DNA of 64,000 nt, taken from positions 74,319,097 to 74,383,096 of the forward strand of contig NC_077242.1 of the NCBI RefSeq assembly GCF_947179165.1, written 5' to 3'. Positions 12,029-23,316 of the stretch are shown piece by piece (position 1 is the stretch's first letter; each line of letters opens with the position of its first letter). Origin of the DNA: Solanum dulcamara. Lineage: Eukaryota > Streptophyta > Magnoliopsida > Solanales > Solanaceae. A program made the translations under genes and the position numbers. The notes beneath the pieces are model-generated. The model was not told the origin of the DNA and searched no databases. It was given only the letters and a program-made list of their open reading frames with translations.

Positions 12029-13670
12029 TGACCCATTAATGCTAAAAAAAATAGCATGGATCATGGTGAGGTTATGCATACTCAAAGCCACAGCAGACTG
12101 TACACTTCCTTTGTATGGCCCCTTTTGATGCAGGAACTAGGCAGGGGTGTACCATTTATTGGAGCTTGCACCAACACTTAAAATCTGTTAGTTGTGGAGG
12201 AGAAATGCAGTTTGCAGGCTATAATTTCCAACAACAACATCTTCCAACAACAACCACAGCAGCCTGCAACACACAAAAAATTCTTTGCTTGTTAGTTTGG
12301 TTGTTTGGTTGTGTTGATATAGGATGTGGCAGGTTGCTTGTCTGTCTGTTTCTTGTTTCCTTAGTTGTGCAGGTGTCATTGATCTACAAAGACAAATCCA
12401 GCATATGTGTAAATCTGGAATTCACAGCACCTTGGCACACACCTTGGCACACATTGAAAAGACAAGAAGATGGAACTCCAACAATTCCAGAAAAAGCCAC
12501 CAACAAACAACATCAATTGCAAGAGCCTTGTTTGAATTTTTGTTTAATTGGTTCTTGCTGCCTTAGCTGTGCAGGTTTTATTGAGATACAAAGCCAAATA
12601 CAGCATCTGTGGAGATCCATAAAGCAGATGCATCAACAACAGCCCTTCCAACAGCAACCACAACAGCCTGCAACACACACAAATGATTGCTTGTTAGTTC
12701 TTGGTTGTTTGATTATACAGAAACACAACACCAAACGACTACTCAACCACACACCAAACAACAACTCAACCACAGAACTGAAGCTGAAGTTGCAGACTTG
12801 GAAGATGAAGCTGCAACACAAGGACCAACTACAAATCCAAGCATCCACTACAGAAGTGCAGCAGCCCTCCTGGCTGTTGGATCATCAGAAGCTGCAAAAT
12901 CTCCAGCATTCTCTCCAGCACCAACAAAATTCCAACAAGACACATTACAAAGTTACACAAGACATCTATCAGATTTTCAACACTCAAGAATCACGAATTA
13001 TCAACAACATCAAGTATACATAGCTGCAAGTCCCAGAAATTCAACAACAAAATCAGATTTTGCTATACAACAACAAATTTTGTTTTTTTGCCTTTTACTT
13101 GTATTGGCAAATGGTAGCACCTCATGTTTTGCAGGTTGCTGGAGAATCAGAAAAAAGATGCAGCTGCACATGCCATGTCCAGCATCAACAAATCCAGACC
13201 AGCAACACAATACCCAATACTTGGAGCCACACTCAACGGCAATCAAAACTGAAACTAGTTTTTCAATTTTGTTTACTGTTGGGTGTCTTTTGGTTTAGTT
13301 ACTGACCTTGAGCCTTGTGTTGGAGTTGTGAGGCTGATCTTGGATTTCTTGAACCAGCACCTGCAGAGCCCAAGAAATTGCAATTCGAACGGACACTTGG
13401 AAACGTTAATCGAGCGATCCTAAAAAAGTCAGCCGACTTATTTTTATTTTATTAGTCCCTTTGTACCGAGAGGAGTCCTCTCATTGATTTAACGCTTTTC
13501 TAGTACCTAGATAGCACCTTTTTTGTATCGGAGGTAAGTTAGCCGACCTTAATAGGTTAGCCAGCTTATCATCCAACTTAGATTTGGAGGTAAGGTTTTT
13601 ATGTCCCCCGCCTTGTACTTTTACTTTTATTTCTATATATTATGAGGAAAATTTAAATTATAAAAAAAAA
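12029..13670 (+). mobile_element. Poly(A)-tailed retroposed segment with 13-bp TSD and palindromic 5' end
   Basis: A 1.64-kb non-satellite segment splits a sat1 monomer. The 13-mer AACATGAATTAGG occurs at both borders (12016-12028, 13671-13683) and the right end is an A tract, the marks of LINE-type target-primed reverse transcription. Its first ~54 bases are the reverse complement of the left flank. The body is rich in CAA/CAG and carries internal duplications: GCAGCCTGCAACACACA-like blocks near 12256 and 12664, and GTGCAGG..TTGA..TACAAAG blocks near 12367 and 12570. No reverse-transcriptase motif was seen. The source transcript is unknown. Confidence 0.65.
12115..13023 (+). CDS. 302-codon open frame in the retroposed segment, unidentified
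   Basis: ATG 12115 to stop 13023. The predicted protein is Gln-, Thr- and Asn-rich in its second half, with a hydrophobic Cys/Leu/Val-rich stretch at about residues 55-90. No domain was recognised. A second open frame (12687-13298) overlaps it in another phase, so length alone is weak evidence: the CAA/CAG bias of the DNA removes stop codons in several frames. There is no promoter or known homologue. More likely a non-coding or decayed transcript copy than a gene. Confidence 0.15.
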   Translation: MAPFDAGTRQGCTIYWSLHQHLKSVSCGGEMQFAGYNFQQQHLPTTTTAACNTQKILCLLVWLFGCVDIGCGRLLVCLFLVSLVVQVSLIYKDKSSICVNLEFTAPWHTPWHTLKRQEDGTPTIPEKATNKQHQLQEPCLNFCLIGSCCLSCAGFIEIQSQIQHLWRSIKQMHQQQPFQQQPQQPATHTNDCLLVLGCLIIQKHNTKRLLNHTPNNNSTTELKLKLQTWKMKLQHKDQLQIQASTTEVQQPSWLLDHQKLQNLQHSLQHQQNSNKTHYKVTQDIYQIFNTQESRIINNIKYT

Positions 13671-15243
13671 AACATGAATTAGGCACATTTCTCAATTTTT
13701 TGTATCTGTTAAGCAATGAAATTTTTGGTGAACTGGCTTTCGGACACTTTTTTTCAAAGCATTTACATGACCTTCCGTAATAACCTCGAAAAACAGTATG
13801 TATAGCCTTTCCATTATCCACAGGATTTAGTGGCCACTTTACGGAATTAGGCAATTTTCTTAGCTTTTTGTATGTTAAGTCAATGAATTTTTTGGTAAAT
13901 TGGATTTCAGGCACATTTTTATCAAAATCTTTATAGGACCCTCTGTAATAACTTAAGGGAACAATATTTATAGCCTCTCCATGATCCATGCTATTTTTTT
14001 AGCATTTAGGGGACACTCAACAGGAATTACACAATTTTCTCAATTTTTCGTGTGTGTTAGTCAATGAATTTTTTAGTGAACTGACTTTAAGACTTTTTTC
14101 AAAAACCTTTATAGTACCCTCCGTAATGACATGCGGTAACAGTATGTATAGCCTATCCATGATCCACACTATTTTTTTAGCATTTAGGGCAATCAACAGG
14201 AATTAGACAATTTTATCTGTTTTTTTTGTGTTAGTCAATGAATTTTTTGGTGAACTGACTTTTGTGCACTTATTTTATAAAATCTTTAAAGGACTCTCCG
14301 TAATGACCCAGAGAAAAATATGTATAGTCTCGTCATGATCCACACAATTTTAGCATTTAAGGGTCACTCAACAAGAATTAGACGATTTTTTCATTTTTTT
14401 CATGTGTGTTAGTTGATGAATTTTTTGATAAACTAAATTTCAGGAACTTCCTTTACACGACCCGCCATAATGACGTAGGGGAATAATATGTATAGTGTTG
14501 TGATGATCTACACTATTTTGTTTTTACCATTTAGGGGTCACTTAATAGAAATTAGGCAATTTTCTCAGTTTTTTCGGTGTGTTTGGTAATGAATTTTTTG
14601 TTAAACTGTCACATTTACAGGACCCTCCACAATAACCTGGGAAAACAATATGTATAGACTTGCCATGATCCACGCCATTTTTTTAGCATTTAGGGCCACT
14701 AAACAGGAATAAGACGATTTTCTGAGTTTTTTGTACATGGTAGTCAATGATTTTTTTGTTGAACTAACTTTCGGTCACTTTTCTCCAAAATATTTAAAGG
14801 ACCCTCCGTAATGACTTGGAGAGAATTGCATATAGACTTATCATTATTTACGCCATTTTTTAGCATTCAGGGGTCACACAAAAAGAATTAGGAGTTTTCT
14901 AAATTTTTCGTGTGTGCTAGTCAATGAATTTTTTGTTGACCTAGATTTCAGACACTTTTTTTTCCAAAACATTTGTAGGAATTTCTGTAATGACCTAGGG
15001 GAAAAGAATGTATAGCCCCGCCATGATGCATTCCATATATTTAGCTTTTAGGGTCACTCAACAGAAATTAGGTAATTTTCTCGATTTTTTGTGTGTTAGC
15101 CAATAGATTTTTTGGTGAGATGGTTTCGAGCACTTCTTTCAAAAATCTTGACACCATCATTTGTAATAACCTGGAGTAACAATACGTATAGCTTCTCCAT
15201 GATCCATATGAGATTTATAGCATTTAGGGGCCACTCACCAAAA
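13671..15243 (-). repeat. sat1 tandem array, minus orientation, about 9 monomers
   Basis: Monomers of about 180 bp recognisable by TAGCATTTAGGGGTCACTCA, GTGTTAGTCAATGAATTTTT, ACCCTCCGTAATGACC and GCCATGATCCA. Divergence between neighbours is substantial, so this is an old array. No open gene is present. Confidence 0.92.
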
Positions 15244-18200
15244 ATAGCATTTAGAGTCACATCCGTCACATGTAAGGTTTCGCAAAAATAGTAACCGAAA
15301 GTCAGTTCACAAAAAATTAATTGACTAACACATGCGAAAAACTAAGAAAATCATCTAATTCTTATTAAGTAGTCCCTAAATGCTATAAATGTGGCGTAGA
15401 TCATGGTTAGTCTATACTTACTACTCCTCCAGGTCATTATGGAGGATCCTATAAAATTTTAACAGAAAAAGTGACTGAAAGTCATATCACAAAAAAAATC
15501 ATTGACTAACACATACAAAAAATTGAGAAAATTGCCTAATTCTGTTGAGTGACCCTAAATGCTATAAATATGGCATGGATCATGGTGAGGCTATATATAC
15601 TACTATCCCAGGTCATTATGGAGGGTCCTGTAAAGAATTTGAAAACAAATGACCGAAAGTCAGTTCACTTTAAAATTTATTGACTAACACACATAAAAAG
15701 CTGATCTAATCGTCTAATTCTAGTTGAGTGCCCCCTAAATGCTAAAAATGTGGCGCAGATCATGGTGAGGCTATACATACTTCTCCCCTAGGTCATTACA
15801 CAAGGTACCATAAAGGTTTCACAAAAAACAAATTTGCAAAAAATGAAACCAAAAGCTACTTAACGAAAACATTCATTGAAAAACACACGAAAACTAAGAA
15901 AATTATCTAAATCATGTTGAGTGGCCCCTAAATAATATAAATGTGGTGCATATCATGATGAGGCTATACGTACTTCTACCTCATGTCATTATGGAGGATC
16001 CTGTAAAGGTTTTGAAAAAATAGTGACCGAAAGCAAGTTCACCAAAAAATTCATTGACTAACAAATACGAAAAACTAAGAAAATCATCTAATTCCTGTTG
16101 AGTGATCCCTAAATGCTATAAATGTGGTATGGATCATGGTTAGTCTATACATACCGATCCCTCATGTTATTAAGGAGGTCCCTAGAAAGATTTGGCAAAA
16201 AATATTGACTGAAAACCAGTTCACCAAAAAATTAATTGACTAATACACACGAAAAATTGAGAAAATCACCTAAATCCTATTGAGTGGACCTTAATTGCTA
16301 TAAATAAGGCGCAAATCACAGTGAGACTATACGTAGTTCTCCCCTATGTCTTACAGAGGATCCTGTAAAATTTTCACAAAAAAGTGACCCAAATCCCATT
16401 CACCAAAAACATTAATTGACTAACACAAATGAAAAACTTAGAAAATCGCCTTGATCCTGTTGAGTGTCTCCAAAATGCTATAAATGTGGAGCAGATTTAT
16501 TGCTCCCTAAGTCATTTTGGAGGGTCCTCTAAAGGTTTCACAAAAAAGTAACTGAAATTCAGTTCATCAAAAAATTCATTGACTAATACACACGAAAAAC
16601 TGAAAAAAATCACCTAAATCCAATTGAGTGTGCCCTAAATACTATAAATGTGGCGTGGATCATTATGAGTTCATGTGTACTCCTCTCCCGGATCATTACG
16701 GAAGGTCTTGTGAGGTTTCGCAAAATACTGAACGAAAGTCACTTTACCAAAAATTTCATTGACGAACATATAAGAAAACTAAGAAAATCATCTAATTTCT
16801 GTTGAGTGGTCTCTAAAATATATAAATGTGGAGGGGATCATGGTTAGTCTATATGTACTGGTCCCCCAAGTCATTACAGAGGGTCCTATAAAGGTTTATC
16901 AAAAAACATTAACCGAAAGTCAGCTTACCAAAAATTGCATTGACTAATAGACACAAAAATTGAGAAAATCACCTAAATCATATTGAAAGACCCACAAATT
17001 CTATAAATATGGCGCAGATCAAGTTGAATTTGTACGTACTGCTCCACAAGGGTCATTACAAAAGTTCCTACAAGGGTTTTTGAGTAAAAGTGACTGAGTT
17101 TCAGTTTACCAAAAAAATCATTATTAACACACGAAAAAATTGAGAAAATTGCTTAATTCTGATTAAGTGGCCCCAGAATGTAACAAATATTGCGTGAATC
17201 ATGGTGAGATTATACGTACAACTTTATCAGGCCTTTACGAGGGGTCCTGTAAAAATTTTGCAAAAAAAATGACCGAAAGTAGTTAACCAAAGAATTCATT
17301 AACTAACACACATGAAAAATTGAGAAAATCGCTTGATTCATGTTGAATGGACTCTAAATGCTATAAATGTGGCGTAGATCAACGTGAATCTATAATTACT
17401 TCTTCACCCGGGTCATTACGGAGGGTCCTATAAAATTTTTGATATAAAAGTGATCGAAATTCAGCTCATCAAAAAATTCATTGACTAACACACAAAAAAA
17501 TTGAGAAAAATCGTCTAATTTCAATTGAGTGACCCCTAAATACTATAAATGTGACGCGAATTATGGTGAGGCTATACCTACTTATTTCCCAGGTCATTAC
17601 GGAGGGTCCTATAAAGGTTTTTCAAAAAAAATAATCAAAAGTCATTTCATCAAAAAATTCATTGACATACATGCGAATAACTGGTAAAATCGCATAATTC
17701 ATGTTAAGTAGTCCTTAATGCTATAAATGTGGTGCGGATCATGGTGAGGCTATACATACTAATACCCCAGAACATTACAGATGGTCCGGTAAAGGTAAAA
17801 CAAAAAAATGATCGAAATCCATATTACTAAAAAATTCATTAACTAACACACAAAAATTTGAGAAAATCGACTAATTAATGTTGAATGGCCCCTAAATGTT
17901 ATAAATGTGGTGAGATTCATGGTGAGTCTATATGTATTGCTTTCCCAGGTAATTACGGAGGGTCCTTAAATGTTTCATAAAAAAAATAACTGAAAAGCAT
18001 ATCACCAAATAATAGATTGATTAACACAGAAACAAATTTGAGAAAATCACCTTAATTGTTGAGTGTCCCCTACATGCTATAAATGTAGAGCGGATCATGG
18101 TGAAGCTATACATACTTCTCCCCCATGTCATTACGGAGGGGCTTGAAAAGGTTTCAAAAAAAAGTGTCTAAAAGATAGTTCACCAAAAAATTTATTGACT

Positions 18201-21200
18201 AACACTCACGAAAATTTAAGAAAATCTCCTAATTCTAGTTTAGTGGCCCCTAAATGATATAAATATGACGTGGATCAATGTAAGGCTATACATATTGCTC
18301 TATCAAGTAATTACGCAGGGTCTTGTTAAGATTTTGCAAAAAAAATGACCGAAAGCTAGTTCACCAAAAACTTTATTGACTAACTCACACGAAAAACTGA
18401 AAAATCTCCTAATTCCTTTAAGTGGCTTCTAAATGATATAAATGTGGTGCAGATTATGGTGAGGTTATAAGTATTGTTCCCCAGGTTGTAACAGAAGGTC
18501 CTGTGAAGGTTTCACAAAAAAAGTAATGAAAGTCATTCACCAAAAAATTCATTGACTAACACACTCAAAATATTGAGAAAATCACATAAATCCTGTTGAG
18601 TGAGACCTAAATGCTATAAATATGACGTGGATAATGATGAGGCCATGTGTACTCCTCCTGCATATCATTATGGATGGTCTTGTAAAGTTTTTGCAAAATA
18701 GGGAATGAAAGCTAGTTCACCTAAAATTTCATTGACGTTACATACAAAAAACTAAGAAAACCATCTAATTGTTGTTGTGTGGTCTCTAAATGATATAAAT
18801 AGGATCGAATCATGGTTAGTATATACGTATTTATCCCCCAGGTCATTATCGAGGGTTCTATAAAGGCTTAGTAAAAAAATTAACCGAAATTCAGTTCATG
18901 AAAAAATTCATTGACTAATACACACAAAACATTGAGAAAATCACCCAAATCATGTTGAGTGACCTCTAAATACTATAAATGTGGCGCAGATCAAGGTGAG
19001 TCTACACGTACTGCTCCACACGGGTCATTAAAAAGGGTCCTATAAAAGTTTCGCAAAAAAAGTGACCAAAATCCAGTTTGTCAAAAATATTATTGACTAA
19101 CATTCACAAACAACTGAGAAAATCACTTAATTTCTGTAGAGTGGCCCCTAAATTCTATAAAATTTGGCGCGGATCATGATGAGGCTATGTGTACTCCTCC
19201 CTATTGTCATTACGGAGGGTCTTACAAATGTTTTGTAATTTTTTTTATCAAAGGCCAGTTTACCAAAAAAAATTCATTGACTAATATATACGAAAAACTA
19301 AGAAAATTACATAATTGCTACTGAGTGGCTCCTAAATGCTATTAATGTGGCACGAATCATGGTGAGTCTATACATACTTCTCCCACTGTTCATTACACAG
19401 TGTCCTATAAACGTTTCACAAAAAAATGGTAAGACTATACGTACTGCTCTCCAATGACATTATGAAGGGATCTGCAAAGTTTTTACAAAACAAATGACCA
19501 AAATCCAGTTAACCAAAAAATAAATTGACTAACACACACGAAAAATTGAGAAAATTGACTAATATTTATTGAATGGGCGCCCAAAAAAGCAATAAAAGTA
19601 GCGTGAATCATGGTGAGACTACAGGTACTGCACTCCTAGATCTTTATGGAGGTCCTACAAAGGTTTCGCAAACAAAGTGACTGAAATCCAGTTTACCAAA
19701 AAATTCATTAACTAACACACATGAAAAATTAAAAAAAATCGTCTAATTCATGTTGAATAACCCCTAAATGCTATAAATATGGCACGGATCAAGGTAAATC
19801 TATAAGTACTTCTCCAACCGTGTAATTACGGAGGGTTTTGTAAAGGTTTTGATATAAAAAAGTGACTGAAATTCAGTTCACCAAAAAATTCTTTGACTAA
19901 CACACATCAAAAATTGAGGAAAATCTCTTAATTTTAATTGAGTGACCCTAAATGCTATAAATCTGGCGCGGATCATCATGAAGCTATATGTACTTTTCAC
20001 TCCGATTATTATGGAGGGTCCTATAAAGGTTTCTCAAAAAAAGTGATTGAAAGTCTGTTCACCAAAATATTTATTGACTAACACACGAATAATTAGTAAA
20101 ATTGCCTAATTCTTGCTGAATAGTCCTTAATGCTATAACTGTGGTACGGATCATGGTGAGGTTGTACGTACTAATCCCTGGGTCATTACAGATAGTCCGG
20201 TAAAGGTTTCACAAAAAGTGACCAAAATCATATGACCAAAAAAATCATTGATTAACACACGCAAAAAATAGATAAAATTGGTTAATTAATGTTAGGTGGC
20301 CCCTAAATGTTATAAATGTGGTGCGGATCATGATGATGCTATACATACTTTTTTCCCAAGTAATTATGGAGAGTCCTTAAAAGTTTCATAAAAAAATGAC
20401 TGAAAGTCATATCATCAAAATATTAATTGACTAACACATACGAAAAATTGAAAAAATCACCTAAATCATGTTGAATGGCCCCTAAATGCTATAAATGTGG
20501 CACAAATCATGATGAGGACATACACACTGCCCCATGTCATTACATATGGTCTTGTAAAGGTTTTGAAAAAAAAAGTGACTGAAAGCTAGTTCACCAAAAA
20601 AATTCATTGACTAACAAACACAAAAACTAAGAAAACCACTTAATTCTAGTTTAGTGACCCTTAAATGATATAAACAGGGTGAGGATCATAGTAAGGCTAT
20701 ATGACTACTCTATCAGGTTATTAAAGAGGGTCCTATTAAGATTTTGCAAAAAAATTGACCGACAGCTAATTCACCAAAAAATTCATAGACTAACTCGCAC
20801 AAAATACTAAGAAAGTCTTCTAATTCCTTTTAAGTGACCTCTAAATGTTATAAATGTGGCGAGGATTATGGTGAGGCTATACTATTGCTTCTTAGGTTAG
20901 AAAAAAATGTCATGTACAGGTTTCACAAAAAAAAGTTAGTGAAAGTCATTCACCAAAAAATTTATTGACTAATACACACGAAAAAACTAAGAAAATCACC
21001 TAAATCCTATTGAGTGGTCCCTAAATGCTATAAATGTGGTATGGATAACGATGAGTCCATGTTTACTCCTGTATGGATCATTACAGAGGTCTTGTAAAGG
21101 TTTCACAAAATAGTAAACCAAAAAGTTCATTGACTAACACATACGAAAAACTAAGAAAATCATCTAATTCCTGTTGAGTGGTCTTTACATGCTATAAATG

Positions 21201-23316
21201 TGGCGCGGAGCATGGTTATTCTATACCTACTTCTCCCCTAGGTCATTACAAAGGTTCCTATAAAGGTTTAACTAAAAAAATCGAAAGTTAGTTCATCAAA
21301 AAATTCATTGATTAACACATCATAAATTGAGAAAATCACTTAAATCATGTTGAGTGGCCCCTAAATGCTATAAATGTGGCGCAAATCAAGATGAGTCTAT
21401 ATGTTCTGCTCCACATGGGTCATTACTGAGGGTCCTATAGAAGTTTTGCAAAAAAAGAGACCAAGATCTAATTTATAAACAAATTCATTGACTAACATAC
21501 AAGAAAAATTTAGAAAATCACATAAATCATGTTGAGTGGTCCCTAAATTCTATAAATGTGGTGTTGATCATGATGATGATATGTGCTCATCCCTATAGTT
21601 ATTATGGAGGGTCTTCTAAATGTTTTGTAAATTTTTTTATCGAAAGTCAGTTCACCAAAAAAATTCATTAACTATAATATACGAAATATTGAGAAAATCA
21701 CATAATTCCTATTGAGTAGCCCCTAAATGTTATTAATGTGGTGCGGATCATGGTGAGTCTACACTTACTTTTCACGTTGTTCAATGCGAAGATTCTTATA
21801 AAGGTTTTGCAAAAAAAATGACTGAAATCCAGTTCATCAAAAAATTAATTAACTAACACACACAAAAAACTGGAAAAAAATCATCTATATTCTCTCGAGT
21901 AAATCTTAAATGTTATAAATGTGGCGCAGATCATGGTGATGCTATACGTACTGCTCCCTAATGTCATTATGGAGGGCCTTGCAAAGGTTTCGCAAAAAAG
22001 TGACAGAAATCCAGTTAAACAAAAAATTAATTGACTAACACACACGAAAAATTGAGAAAATTGACCGATTCTTGTTGAGTGGCCCCTAAATGGTATAAAT
22101 GTGGCATGAATTATGGTGATGCTATAAGTATTGCTCTCCCAGGTGTTTAGGGAGGGTCCTATAAAAGTTTTGCAAAAAAAGTGACCGAAAGCGAGTTTAT
22201 GAAAAAAAATTATGATTAAACACACGAAAAAATTGAGAAAAAATTACCTATTTTTGGTTAAGTGGCCCCAAAATGCAATAAATATAGCGCGGATCATGAT
22301 GAGACTATACGTGCTGCTCTCTAAAGTCTTCACGGGGGGTCCTGTAAAGGTTTCACAAAAAAGTAATGGAAAGCCAGTTCACTTTAAAATCAATTAACTA
22401 ACACACATGAAAAATTTAGAAATTGCCTAATTCATGTTGAGTGACCCCTAAATGCTATATATGTGGCATGGATCAAGGTGAATCTATAAGTATAGATCCA
22501 CTCGGCTCATTAGGAGGGTCCTATAAAGATTTTTTTGATATAAAAGTGACCGAAATTCAGTTCAAAAAAATCATTGACTAAAAGACACGAAAAATAGAGA
22601 AAATCGCTTAATTTCAATTGAGTGACCCCTAAATGCTATAAATGTGGGGCGCATGGTGAAGCTATACGTACTTCTCCTCTCAGGTTATTATGGAGGGTTC
22701 TGTAAAGGTTTATCAAAAAAAATGATTGAAAGCAGTTCACTAATTCTTGTTGAGTAGTCCTTAATGCCATAAATGTGGTGCGGATTATGGTGAGGCTATA
22801 CGTACTAATCCCACAGGTCATTATGGGTGGTCTTGTACAAGTTTCACAAAAAAGTGATCGAAAGTCATATCACTAAAAAATTTATTAATTAACACACACG
22901 AAAAACTGAGAAAATTGGGTAATTAATGTTGAGTTTCCCTTAAATGTTATAAATGTGGCGCAGATCATGATGAGGCTATACGTACTTCTCTCCCAGGTAA
23001 TTACGGAGGGTCCTTAAAGTTTTCACAAAAAAGTGACGGAAAGCATATCACCAAAAAATTGATTGACTAACATGTACGAAAGATTGAAAAAATTACTTAT
23101 ATCATGTTGAGTGACCCCTAAACGCTATAAATATGGCGTGGATCATGGTGAGGCTATACGTACTTCTCTCCGTATCAATTACAGAGGGTCCTGTAAAGGT
23201 TAGTGGCCCCTAAATGATATAAATGTGGAATGGGTCATGGTAAGGCTATACGTACTGCTCTATTAGGTTATTACGGAGGGTCCTGTTAAGGTTTTGCAAA
23301 AAAAATTGACTGAAAG
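15244..23316 (+). repeat. sat1 tandem array, plus orientation, about 45 monomers
   Basis: The same satellite read on the other strand: GCTATAAATGTGG, GATCATGGTGAGGCTATAC, GGTCATTACGGAGGGTCCT, AGTTCACCAAAAAATTCATT, GACTAACACACACGAAAAA and GAGTGGCCCCTAAA in every unit. Spacing between successive GATCATGG landmarks at 15.4-16.1 kb is 179, 180, 193 and 181 bases. Several monomers carry internal deletions (for example at about 22735 and 23198). All small open frames in this stretch are chance frames in the repeat. Confidence 0.95.

Noticed and set aside
13633..13989. 118-codon minus-strand open frame and similar frames at 21881-22821
   Set aside because: Translations of satellite monomers (repeated peptide pattern with the 180-bp period), not genes.
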